Assembly (NCBI GenBank): GCA_937896495.1
Contig: CALBNQ010000197.1
Coordinates: 1 to 14,207, forward strand
Source: an uncultured archaeon
GTDB taxonomy: Archaea; Thermoproteota; Nitrososphaeria; Nitrososphaerales; Nitrosopumilaceae
Reading direction: 5' to 3'
Length of the DNA stretch: 14,207 bases
Both the position numbers and the translations under genes were made by a program. Each line of letters starts with the position of its first letter. Within the stretch, counting starts at the first letter, position 1. Under the pieces are notes generated by a model. The model saw only the letters and a program-made list of their open reading frames with translations. It was not told where the DNA came from and searched no databases. Below are positions 1-6,045 of the stretch, in pieces.

Positions 1-50
1 TTTGCAGCACCCATGTTTACGCTGACTTTGGGATTTTGATATCTAGACAA
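1..50 (-). CDS. Possible 5' end of a leftward gene, truncated by window edge
   Basis: Read on the minus strand, a TTG codon at 50-48 opens a frame running off the window, beginning M-S-R-Y-Q-N-P-K-V-S-V-N-M-G-A-A. An in-frame ATG at 14-12 is an alternative start. An in-frame TAG lies just upstream of the TTG, so the gene cannot begin much earlier. A TATA-like GTATAATAATAC (minus strand) is centred near 77, about 27 bp upstream of the TTG. This is the spacing seen for the other leaderless genes here. Sixteen codons are too few to identify a family, and the open frame could be chance. Confidence 0.4.
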   Translation of the reverse strand, partial: MSRYQNPKVSVNMGAA

Positions 51-66
51 GTACTATTCGTATCAA

Positions 67-86
67 ATTGGTATTATTATACCAAT
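67..86. promoter_or_regulatory. Perfect 8-bp-arm palindrome over a TATA-like core
   Basis: ATTGGTAT (67-74) and ATACCAAT (79-86) are exact inverted repeats separated by TATT. The AT-rich centre is placed to be the TATA box of the leftward frame starting at 50. It lies between two divergent genes (50 leftward, 166 rightward). No U-run follows the hairpin on either strand, so an operator or symmetric promoter core is more likely than a terminator. The regulator is unknown. Confidence 0.5.
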
Positions 87-136
87 CCAATAGAAAAAAA
101 TCAAAAAAAATGATTTTGAAGAAATCGGAAAAATAG

Positions 137-144
137 TTTTATTA
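137..144 (+). promoter_or_regulatory. TATA-like box for the 166-2607 gene set
   Basis: TTTTATTA is centred about 26 bp before the ATG at 166. This matches archaeal TATA-to-start spacing for a leaderless transcript. No Shine-Dalgarno-like sequence separates it from the ATG. Confidence 0.5.
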
Positions 145-165
145 TCATAAAATTAGATTCAAAAT

Positions 166-315
166 ATGGGATTATTTTCTAGAAAAAAGGAGATAGTAGT
201 AGGAAATATTTGTCCAAAATGCAACATGGAATTTTCAGATCCTCAAAGAACTATTCGCCATATTGAAAAAGCTCACAAATCTAAAAAAAAGTTTGAATGT
301 AACTCATGTAGATAA
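166..315 (+). CDS. Small C2H2-like zinc-finger protein (49 aa)
   Basis: The ATG at 166 opens a 49-codon frame ending in TAA at 313-315. Cys16-x2-Cys19-x12-His32-x4-His37 has the spacing of a classical C2H2 zinc finger, and a second Cys45-x2-Cys48 pair ends the protein. The N-terminus is short and basic (S-R-K-K). No membrane segment is visible. A TATA-like box 26 bp upstream supports a leaderless transcript, and the next gene begins only 3 bp after the stop, so it probably leads an operon. The finger could bind nucleic acid or a protein partner; the sequence does not tell which. The metal-ligand pattern makes chance coding unlikely, but the exact family was not recognised. Confidence 0.75.
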   Translation: MGLFSRKKEIVVGNICPKCNMEFSDPQRTIRHIEKAHKSKKKFECNSCR

Positions 316-318
316 AAA

Positions 319-561
319 ATGAATAACAAAGATAAATTAAACAAAATTTCAGGAATCGTCGCACTTGGTACTTTTATCAGCATATTGTTTGGGTATATCG
401 CTGAAAATGATTCGATTTTTGGATTTCCAAATGCTATGATGTTGTACATCCTAATGCCATCAGCATTAATCTGGTTTGGTACTAGAAAAAATGGATGTGG
501 AAGTTGTAATCAAACAAGTTTTGTTTCTGAATCAAAACAAGACAAAGATATGAAAAATTAA
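319..561 (+). CDS. Small two-helix membrane protein with CxxC (80 aa), unknown function
   Basis: The ATG is 3 bp after the zinc-finger gene's stop. Two hydrophobic stretches, about residues 10-28 and 37-54, are probable membrane helices joined by a short loop containing Glu29, Asn30 and Asp31. They are followed by Cys60-Gly-Ser-Cys63 and a polar Lys/Asp/Ser-rich tail. The helical hairpin suggests both termini lie on the same face. The CGSC pair could bind metal, form a disulfide or be lipid-adjacent; nothing decides between these. No known family was recognised. Spacing suggests co-transcription with the genes on both sides. Confidence 0.7.
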   Translation: MNNKDKLNKISGIVALGTFISILFGYIAENDSIFGFPNAMMLYILMPSALIWFGTRKNGCGSCNQTSFVSESKQDKDMKN

Positions 562-579
562 ATGTAGTATTTTTTAATT

Positions 580-1785
580 TTGTTTGATTTGGGAGAATTT
601 CAAGAATTTGCAGAAGCATTATTTGGACAGTTAGCAGTTGAGATAAATGAAGAAAAAGAGATCATAGAATTAGCAGTAAAAGCTCAAGATGACATTGCAA
701 GAAAAGTTGAATTTAAAAAATTAGAAGATATTTCAAATGAAATCATTCAAGATTTCAAAGAAAAAATAAATGAATTTCTAGGCATAAAAGTTCCAGAAAA
801 TATTCAATTAAAATTTCCAGAGTTAGAGGAATTAAAGAGAATAAAAGGCAAAAAAGTATTCTCAGATGAAGAGTCAAAGGAATTTGTAACAGAATTGTTT
901 AATGCAGTTGCAAAAGAAAATTTCAAAAAAATTGCAGAGTTGATGCAACAAGATACAATAAAATATTTTGTGTATTCTACATATGCAATTCAATACATTT
1001 CTAAAATTACAACAACATATGGAGATTATTTGGATGGAGTGATTTATCTCAACAAATTCATTTTATCTCGATATCCACAAATAATTTTACATAAACAAGG
1101 AGAACCATACGAATCAAAATTTGAAAATGTAAATTCGGGGTATTTGGGTGCAGTAAAAATGACAGTGTTAGAAGAGTTAATTCATTCGGCACAAGACAAC
1201 TTGCAACAAATTAACATTAACGCTGCAAAAAAAGTAAATAAAATAAACGAGGAATTAGCAAAAATAATTTTATCCCTTGATACCAAAATAGTGAATGAAC
1301 TCTCAGAATATTGTCAATTACAAGCAGTTCCAGATGATTTTCCATTTGCAAAAAAAGCAAATTTATTTTTCTTTTTGAATCCAGATCATTTCTTAATTGA
1401 GCAAATTGGACCAGATGTCATGACATTTACACATGTTGAGATGGATCCGAAAATTGGAGCATTAATTCCAGAATTGTTAGAAATTTATAAAAAATGGTTG
1501 GTTCCAATTCAACAACATCATGCTGCATTTACAGCAATGGAAGGAATGGCAAGTTTTGCAGTTGAAAATATCTTAAAAGATGATAAAGATTTTCAGAATT
1601 ATCTAACTACGTTTATGGGAACAGATTTCTCGTCTTATCAAGTAAGAAAGAGTATGGGTAAAGATTTTACAAAAATAGTTTATGAGAAACTAGGCAAAGA
1701 TACATTCAAAAAAATGATTGAAATTCCTCCCAACACCAGAGAGTTAAAAGATCCTCAACTGTATCTCAAAAAATTGAGCCTGTAA
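580..1785 (+). CDS. Conserved-type hypothetical protein, degenerate gluzincin-like (401 aa)
   Basis: The gene starts with TTG, 18 bp after the membrane-protein gene; no in-frame ATG is available upstream. The protein is soluble, mostly helical in appearance, with a charged N-terminal third (about 1-100). Residues 196-205 (VLEELIHSAQ) look like an HExxH metallopeptidase helix in which the first histidine is replaced: Glu198, Glu199, His202. Residues 319-324 (AMEGMA) resemble the EGxA segment that supplies the third zinc ligand (Glu321) in gluzincins. His313 and His314 lie close by. No signal peptide is seen. The zincin relationship is an inference from two short motifs about 120 residues apart, a plausible spacing. 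If correct, the protein may be catalytically dead or use altered metal ligands. Confidence 0.8.
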   Translation: MFDLGEFQEFAEALFGQLAVEINEEKEIIELAVKAQDDIARKVEFKKLEDISNEIIQDFKEKINEFLGIKVPENIQLKFPELEELKRIKGKKVFSDEESKEFVTELFNAVAKENFKKIAELMQQDTIKYFVYSTYAIQYISKITTTYGDYLDGVIYLNKFILSRYPQIILHKQGEPYESKFENVNSGYLGAVKMTVLEELIHSAQDNLQQININAAKKVNKINEELAKIILSLDTKIVNELSEYCQLQAVPDDFPFAKKANLFFFLNPDHFLIEQIGPDVMTFTHVEMDPKIGALIPELLEIYKKWLVPIQQHHAAFTAMEGMASFAVENILKDDKDFQNYLTTFMGTDFSSYQVRKSMGKDFTKIVYEKLGKDTFKKMIEIPPNTRELKDPQLYLKKLSL

Positions 1786-1788
1786 TAA

Positions 1789-2607
1789 TTGGATGAAGAG
1801 TTTGATCCATTTGTTGCAGAATGGTTTTCTTTTGTAAAGAATCCAAACTTTAACCTTGTAGAAAAATGTCTAAAATTTTCTCAGATTTTAGAATTTCCAG
1901 ATTTGAATATAGATGAATACATCAATAAAATCAGCAGAATAGGGGTATCGTTAAAAGAATCAGTTAGCGATGTAAAAAATCCAACATACCTTATTTCAAT
2001 GTTAAATGAACATCTTTTTGAAAATTTAGGGTTTAGTGGGGATGATGATGACTACTATAATCCAAAGAATAATTTTCTAAACGAAGTAATTGACAAAAAA
2101 ATGGGATTGCCAATTACAATTTCAATTTTGTATACAGAAATTGCAAAGTTTATCGGATTGGAATTAAAAATTGTGGGATTTCCAGGACATGTTTTAGTAA
2201 AATACAATGAAGAAATGATTTTAGATCCATATTATGATGGACGATTATTAGATCTTGATGATTTACAAGAAATTCTAGATACAAATTTTGATGGAGGGAT
2301 GGAATTCAAGCCAGAATTTCTTGATGAGGTCAATGATGAACAAATCATAATTAGATTAACTCGTAATTTGAAAAATTCTTACGTGCAATCATTTGTTTAT
2401 GATAAAGCTTTACGATGTGTCAATATGGTTTTAGCAATGGAACCAGAATCACCTGAAGATATTAGAGATAAAGGGATTTTAGAAGATAGATTACAAAATC
2501 CACAAATTGCTTTAAAATATTTGAATAAATATTTAGAAATAAATCCAAACGCAGAAGATGTAGATTTTATTTTAGAATTGATTAGAAGTATAAAGACAAA
2601 AAATTAA
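1789..2607 (+). CDS. SirB1-family transglutaminase-like protein with TPR-like tail (272 aa)
   Basis: The TTG start lies 3 bp after the previous stop, so translation is probably coupled. Residues about 86-150 carry the hallmark of the SirB1/transglutaminase-like core 2 family: DDYYNPKNNFLNEV (87-100), K-M-G-L-P-I-T-I-S-I-L-Y (104-115), G-F-P-G-H (130-134) and L-D-P-Y-Y-D-G (145-151). His134 and Asp146 match the His and Asp of a transglutaminase-fold triad. No cysteine is present where the nucleophile would be, in keeping with a non-enzymatic role. Residues about 200-252 look like TPR helices ending in Y-L-E-I-N-P-N. The family is widespread in bacteria with poorly defined function. Its stop codon overlaps the end of the opposing gene by 4 bp. 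Confidence 0.88.
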   Translation: MDEEFDPFVAEWFSFVKNPNFNLVEKCLKFSQILEFPDLNIDEYINKISRIGVSLKESVSDVKNPTYLISMLNEHLFENLGFSGDDDDYYNPKNNFLNEVIDKKMGLPITISILYTEIAKFIGLELKIVGFPGHVLVKYNEEMILDPYYDGRLLDLDDLQEILDTNFDGGMEFKPEFLDEVNDEQIIIRLTRNLKNSYVQSFVYDKALRCVNMVLAMEPESPEDIRDKGILEDRLQNPQIALKYLNKYLEINPNAEDVDFILELIRSIKTKN

Positions 2608-2774
2608 TCAATAATAGAATCTACGTCGTTTCCTTTTTTGATCATGGCTATTTCATGACGAGCAATTTTATTTCTTAATGCTCTTTTGAGAATATCAATT
2701 TCACTTCTGAGTAATGCAGTTTCATCTTCAAGTCTTGCCACTCTTTCATAGATGGTTTCAGCTTCTGAACTCAT
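2604..2774 (-). CDS. Small coiled-coil protein (56 aa), unknown function
   Basis: The ATG at 2774 opens a 56-codon frame ending in TAA at 2606-2604, overlapping the convergent SirB1-family gene by 4 bp. Residues about 6-45 form one amphipathic, heptad-like helix rich in Glu, Leu, Ile and Arg (Y-E-R-V-A-R-L-E-D-E-T-A-L-L-R-S-E-I-D). This suggests a dimeric coiled coil; the tail (K-K-G-N-D-V-D-S-I-I-D) is polar and acidic. A TATA-like CTTTTTAAG lies 29 bp upstream. The pattern of charges and the promoter support a real gene. It could be an adaptor or oligomerisation module; no family was recognised. Confidence 0.65.
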   Translation of the reverse strand: MSSEAETIYERVARLEDETALLRSEIDILKRALRNKIARHEIAMIKKGNDVDSIID

Positions 2775-2798
2775 AATTTACTATCAGGAGAAATTTGT

Positions 2799-2807
2799 CT
2801 TAAAAAG
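2799..2807 (-). promoter_or_regulatory. TATA-like box for the coiled-coil gene
   Basis: On the minus strand the sequence reads CTTTTTAAG, centred about 29 bp upstream of the ATG at 2774. It is the best AT-rich element in the 70-bp gap. Confidence 0.45.
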
Positions 2808-2844
2808 TTATGGGTAAAAATTTTGAAGTGTAGGCTCGAAAGAA

Positions 2845-3006
2845 TTATAATTCAAATTCTTGACGGCATTTTTCACATTTTGCTCGTTCTTCACCAGGCT
2901 GACCAAGAACGAATATTTTTCCAATAGTCATACAAAGTGGACACATTCCAGTTGTTGCATTTTTTGGACCGCTGCGAATAATTTTTTGTGTTTTTCTTCG
3001 TCCCAT
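2845..3006 (-). CDS. Small zinc-ribbon protein (53 aa)
   Basis: The ATG at 3006 begins a 53-codon frame ending in TAA at 2847-2845. The N-terminus is strongly basic (M-G-R-R-K-T-Q-K-I-I-R). Cys22-x2-Cys25 and Cys44-x2-Cys47, 18 residues apart, form a four-cysteine zinc-ribbon pattern like that of transcription- and translation-associated archaeal ribbons. A basic arm plus a ribbon suggests RNA, DNA or ribosome binding, but the exact partner cannot be read from the sequence. A TATA-like element lies about 29 bp upstream, just beyond the tRNA 3' end, so it can be transcribed independently of the tRNA. Confidence 0.72.
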   Translation of the reverse strand: MGRRKTQKIIRSGPKNATTGMCPLCMTIGKIFVLGQPGEERAKCEKCRQEFEL

Positions 3007-3030
3007 AAATCAAACATGCAAAATCCGTCT

Positions 3031-3040
3031 ATTAAGTTTT
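3031..3040 (-). promoter_or_regulatory. TATA-like box for the zinc-ribbon gene
   Basis: On the minus strand the sequence AAAACTTAAT is centred about 29 bp upstream of the ATG at 3006. It sits in the short gap between the tRNA 3' CCA and the gene. Confidence 0.4.
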
Positions 3041-3042
3041 AA

Positions 3043-3129
3043 TGGCGCGGGGAGGGGGATTTGAACCCCCGTGTCCTTGCGGACATAGGATTAGCAATCC
3101 TACGCCCTACCAGGCTAGGCGATCCCCGC
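3043..3129 (-). tRNA. tRNA-Ser(GCT) with encoded CCA
   Basis: On the minus strand the acceptor arm GCGGGGA (3129-3123) pairs with TCCCCGC (3053-3047). It is followed by discriminator G and a genomically encoded CCA (3045-3043). The anticodon stem TAGGA/TCCTA encloses the loop TTGCTAA, giving anticodon GCT, which reads AGC/AGT serine codons. A long variable arm (TGTCC GCA AGGACA) marks a class II tRNA, as expected for serine. The T arm GGGGG-TTCAAAT-CCCCC is perfect. No intron is present. Without the CCA it spans 3046-3129. Confidence 0.96.
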
Positions 3130-3152
3130 ATGAGATGCCTAGAATTTCTCTG

Positions 3153-3160
3153 TAAATAAA
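3153..3160 (-). promoter_or_regulatory. TATA box for tRNA-Ser
   Basis: On the minus strand TTTATTTA is centred about 27 bp before the tRNA 5' end at 3129. This is the expected position for an archaeal TATA box. Confidence 0.6.
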
Positions 3161-3190
3161 TTCACTCGTCGTAAAAGTGGTAGAGTAGAA

Positions 3191-3200
3191 TTAAATAATT
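3191..3200 (+). promoter_or_regulatory. TATA-like box for the dehydrogenase gene
   Basis: TTAAATAATT is centred about 27 bp before the ATG at 3223. This suggests a leaderless transcript divergent from the tRNA promoter about 40 bp away. Confidence 0.55.
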
Positions 3201-3222
3201 AATATCTCAAAAATCTGCTGTA

Positions 3223-4254
3223 ATGAGTAAAAAAGTTGCAATTATGAAAGGGGACGGAATTGGTCCAGAAGTTGTAGATTCAATGTTAAAAATTTTAAAA
3301 GAATGTAATTTTCAATCAGAGATAATTCTTTGTGAAGCAGGTTCAGAGCAATGGGAAAAAAATGGAAGAAAAGACAAATCGTACATTCCAGATGATACAA
3401 TCAAAGCATTAGAAGAATCTGATGCATGTTTTAAAGGACCAACTACAACAATTCCAATCCCAGGAGCTCCTAGAAGTGTTGCAGTTACTTTACGTCAAAA
3501 ATTTGAATTGTATTCTAACATTAGACCAACAAAAACATTTGATAGATTAACACCAAATAGAAAACTAGATTGTGTTTGTTTTAGAGAAGCAACAGAGGGA
3601 CTCTATACAGGAGTCGAAGCAAAAATTACAGATGATGCTGCAATTGCAATCAGAAAGATTACAAGACAAGGTTGTGACAGATTTCTAAATTCAGCAATGA
3701 ATTGGGCAAAACAAAACAATATGAAAAAAATGGTGGCAATAACTAAACGAAATATTCTAAAACAAACAGATGGGATTTTTTGGGAATCTGCACAAAGAGC
3801 AACAAAAGGAACAGATGTAGAGTTATCAGAGATATACATTGACAATATGGCACAACAAATGGTAGTAGCACCAGAACAATTCAACGGAGCAGTTCTTGTC
3901 AGTACCAATTTGTTTATGGATATTATTTCAGAATTAGCTTCAGGATTGGTAGGTTCAATAGGATTGATTTATTCTGCCAACATGGGAGATAATTTTGCAA
4001 TGTTTGAGGCAGCACATGGGAGTGCACCACAATTTGCAGGACAAAACAAAGTCAATCCAACTGCAACAGTTCTATCAGGAGCTTGGATGGCAGAATATCT
4101 AGGTGAGAAAGATATCAGAGATGCAATATTTGGTGCAACTGAGCAGGTAATTAATGAAGGAAAATCAGTTACATGGGATATTGGTGGAAGTGCTTCAACT
4201 ACACAAATGACAGATGCAATAATTGAATATACAAAAGAAAGATTAAGAAAATAA
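3223..4254 (+). CDS. Isocitrate/isopropylmalate dehydrogenase family enzyme (343 aa)
   Basis: This is a metal- and NAD(P)-dependent beta-decarboxylating dehydrogenase. Seen: G-D-G-I-G-P-E (10-16); substrate helix R-S-V-A-V-T-L-R (84-91); substrate arginines Arg91, Arg101 and Arg121 in the R-E-A-T-E-G-L-Y-T-G segment (121-130); metal-ligand region F-M-D-I-I-S-E (231-237); and nucleotide loop H-G-S-A-P (265-269) followed by V-N-P-T-A. Ser85 matches the isocitrate-type serine, but Ala87 stands where isocitrate dehydrogenases have Asn. Gln270/Phe271 replace the Lys/Tyr pair of NADP enzymes and the Asp/Ile pair of NAD enzymes. Substrate (isocitrate, 3-isopropylmalate or a homologue) and cofactor are therefore not settled. 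Length fits the short archaeal and isopropylmalate-type enzymes. It stands alone on the plus strand and abuts the convergent methyltransferase gene with no gap. Confidence 0.9.
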   Translation: MSKKVAIMKGDGIGPEVVDSMLKILKECNFQSEIILCEAGSEQWEKNGRKDKSYIPDDTIKALEESDACFKGPTTTIPIPGAPRSVAVTLRQKFELYSNIRPTKTFDRLTPNRKLDCVCFREATEGLYTGVEAKITDDAAIAIRKITRQGCDRFLNSAMNWAKQNNMKKMVAITKRNILKQTDGIFWESAQRATKGTDVELSEIYIDNMAQQMVVAPEQFNGAVLVSTNLFMDIISELASGLVGSIGLIYSANMGDNFAMFEAAHGSAPQFAGQNKVNPTATVLSGAWMAEYLGEKDIRDAIFGATEQVINEGKSVTWDIGGSASTTQMTDAIIEYTKERLRK

Positions 4255-4791
4255 TTAATTTCTAGCCTCTACAAGAATTAGTTCTTCAAAGAAAAGTTTC
4301 TTTTTTGCAATTATTTGAGGTTTCAATCCTAATTTTTGGACATAATCAATTAATTTTTCATAGTTTGAAAGAGAAGAAGTCACAAAAACAAATTTTCCAT
4401 CAGTCTTGAGATTTTTTTGTGCAGAATCAAAAATCTTTTTGGGAATTTCAAATCCTTCTGCTCCACCATCAGTTGCAATATCTAAAATTTCATCAGTTGC
4501 CAAATAAGGTAGATTACAAACAATAAAATCAAATTTTATGTTTAACGCATCAGAACCATTACAACAAATTAGATTATTTGTTTTGTATGAAGTTTGATGT
4601 TGTAATACATTACAATTAATGTCAGTTCCAACAACAAATGAGAAATTTTTAGACAGTAATTTTGTTAGGTATCCTGAACCACTTCCAATATCAAGTGCAT
4701 ATTGACCTTGTTCATTTTCAATATTATTTGCAATGAAAAAAGTATCCTCTGAAGGAGGATATTCTTCATTTTTCAAGAATTTGGTTTGCAA
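4255..4791 (-). CDS. HemK/PrmC-like glutamine N5-methyltransferase (178 aa)
   Basis: This is a class I SAM-dependent methyltransferase. The N-terminus E-Y-P-P-S-E-D-T-F (10-18) matches the short archaeal/eukaryotic HemK2 (Mtq2-type) group. Motif I is L-D-I-G-S-G-S-G-Y-L (33-42), Asp57 lies in the ribose-binding strand, and the catalytic-site motif is N-L-P-Y (93-96), against N-P-P-Y in most family members. Short length and lack of a separate N-terminal helical domain also fit HemK2, which in related organisms methylates the GGQ glutamine of release factor aRF1. The target here is inferred. The start is TTG at 4791, overlapping rsmA by 26 bp; no ATG occurs near the N-terminus. It closes the L21e-rpoF-DUF655-rsmA gene string, and its stop abuts the opposing dehydrogenase stop. 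Confidence 0.87.
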   Translation of the reverse strand: MQTKFLKNEEYPPSEDTFFIANNIENEQGQYALDIGSGSGYLTKLLSKNFSFVVGTDINCNVLQHQTSYKTNNLICCNGSDALNIKFDFIVCNLPYLATDEILDIATDGGAEGFEIPKKIFDSAQKNLKTDGKFVFVTSSLSNYEKLIDYVQKLGLKPQIIAKKKLFFEELILVEARN

Positions 4792-5473
4792 GATTAATTA
4801 TTTCATCTCCTGAAAGATCGTCTACTCGTTTATCGAGTACAGTTTCTTTACCGAATTGTTTTAGAATGTTTTTTACAGTTTTTCGCCTATATGAAAATAT
4901 TTTATTTATTGTTTGAATAAGATCTTTTTTCACATCATTTTTTTTAATGATTTTTAAAATTACAGAATCAACTTTTGGAGGAGGAGAAAAATTATTTTTA
5001 CTTACTTTAAAGATATTTTCAATATCAAATGCATAATTTGCGATAATACTTACTGCCTTTCTATTTTTTGAAGATTTTGCAAGTAACTTTTCAGCAAATT
5101 CTTTTTGAACCATTATCACACCGTGTGAAAAAATAGACTGTGCTAACCATTCAATTGCATCCTTACTTCTAGAATATGGTAAATTAGATACAAAAATTGA
5201 GAAAGTGTCTTTTTCCTTAAAACCATCACCATGTTTTAAAACAAGATTATCAAAATTAGAAAAATTAGTTTTTGCCTTTCTAATCAAAGTTTGATCTGCA
5301 TCAACTGAAATCACTTTTTTCGCTTTTGTACAAAGTAGAGGTGTCAAAATTCCCAAACCAGTTCCCAATTCAAAAACAACATCATTTTTTGTAATTTTTG
5401 CCTCAGAAACAATGGATTGTGCTATGGAATTAGAATTGAGAAAGTGTTGTCCTAATAATTTTCGTTTTATCAT
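4766..5473 (-). CDS. rsmA: 16S rRNA adenine N6-dimethyltransferase RsmA/KsgA (235 aa)
   Basis: The enzyme dimethylates two adjacent adenines in the 3'-terminal helix of small-subunit rRNA during late ribosome assembly. Seen: family N-terminus L-L-G-Q-H-F-L (6-12); SAM motif I E-L-G-T-G-L-G-I-L-T (35-44); acidic ribose-binding Asp58/Asp60; catalytic motif N-L-P-Y (97-100); the K-E-F-A-E-K-L segment (124-130); F-S-P-P-P-K-V-D-S (162-170); and the C-terminal F-S-Y-R-R-K-T (193-199). At 235 residues it is shorter than bacterial KsgA (about 270), mostly from a compact C-terminal domain. It starts with ATG overlapping the DUF655 stop as ATGA, consistent with coupled translation. Confidence 0.96.
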   Translation of the reverse strand: MIKRKLLGQHFLNSNSIAQSIVSEAKITKNDVVFELGTGLGILTPLLCTKAKKVISVDADQTLIRKAKTNFSNFDNLVLKHGDGFKEKDTFSIFVSNLPYSRSKDAIEWLAQSIFSHGVIMVQKEFAEKLLAKSSKNRKAVSIIANYAFDIENIFKVSKNNFSPPPKVDSVILKIIKKNDVKKDLIQTINKIFSYRRKTVKNILKQFGKETVLDKRVDDLSGDEIINLANQILEK

Positions 5474-6036
5474 CTCTTAACAAAGAGATTCATTCTACTT
5501 TGACCAGTAATTTCATCAATGATACGTTCTGAAATATGTCTAATTGGTTCTTTAAACCCAACACGTTCTTGTAAATCTTCATAACTTTCAAATTTTTTCT
5601 GTTCCCTTTCTTCAAGCATTGTTTTCATGTAGGTTTTTCCAATTCCCGGAATTAGTTCAAGTGCATGAATTCTAGGAGTTAGTGGTTGAGCATTGTTAAG
5701 ATAATCAACAAATCGTGATTCATTAATTGTGACAATTTTTTCTACAACTGTATCTAATTCACTTTGTGCAGAAGATGAAATTTTTTCATAATCCATTTTT
5801 CCCAAAACGGATAAAATTTTAGTTCTTCCTTCTTTTCCGATAAAGATTTTCTCACCTACTTCAAACGTAGAATTGGGAACACCAAGTATTTCTAACAGAG
5901 TTAGACGATCCTCACCAATTGCTGTAACAATAACACCATCTCTACCGCGTACAGTAGAAGATTTTCCTCTAGAATTGAAATCTAAAACAAATGCATATTC
6001 CTCATATTTTCTAGGTGGGGATTGTGCCCTATGCAA
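5470..6036 (-). CDS. DUF655 family protein with helix-hairpin-helix (188 aa)
   Basis: This is an archaeal family always short and soluble, of undefined biochemical role. Residues about 9-80 form the OB-like N-terminal part, with Y-A-F-V-L-D-F (14-20) and a run of beta-strand-like segments. Residues 126-144 (beginning L-E-L-I-P-G-I-G-K) are a helix-hairpin-helix nucleic-acid-binding motif, followed by F-E-S-Y-E-D-L. The start is TTG at 6036, chosen because GAGGAG lies 9 nt upstream and no ATG or GTG precedes it in frame after the rpoF stop. The fixed position between rpoF and rsmA in many archaea suggests a role in rRNA processing or ribosome assembly; this is an inference from context. Confidence 0.93.
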   Translation of the reverse strand: MHRAQSPPRKYEEYAFVLDFNSRGKSSTVRGRDGVIVTAIGEDRLTLLEILGVPNSTFEVGEKIFIGKEGRTKILSVLGKMDYEKISSSAQSELDTVVEKIVTINESRFVDYLNNAQPLTPRIHALELIPGIGKTYMKTMLEEREQKKFESYEDLQERVGFKEPIRHISERIIDEITGQSRMNLFVKR

Positions 6037-6045
6037 AATAAAATA

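Noticed and set aside
3..119. Plus-strand open frame running in from the left edge, C-terminal part of a gene?
   Set aside because: Composition (runs of Tyr, Asn, Lys from AT-rich DNA) is not protein-like, and it crosses the palindrome and promoter elements.
87..120. A-rich runs after the palindrome as a terminator
   Set aside because: On the plus strand they are A-runs, not U-runs; on the minus strand they lie upstream, not downstream, of the hairpin.
2860..3042. 60-codon plus-strand frame
   Set aside because: It is antisense to the zinc-ribbon gene, has a Phe/Ser/Cys-rich shadow composition and no promoter.
3603..3908. 101-codon minus-strand frame inside the dehydrogenase gene
   Set aside because: Fully antisense to conserved coding sequence, with no family resemblance.
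4252..4257. Missing gene or terminator between the convergent dehydrogenase and methyltransferase genes
   Set aside because: The two stop codons are directly adjacent, so there is no space; any termination signal must lie within the opposing coding sequence.
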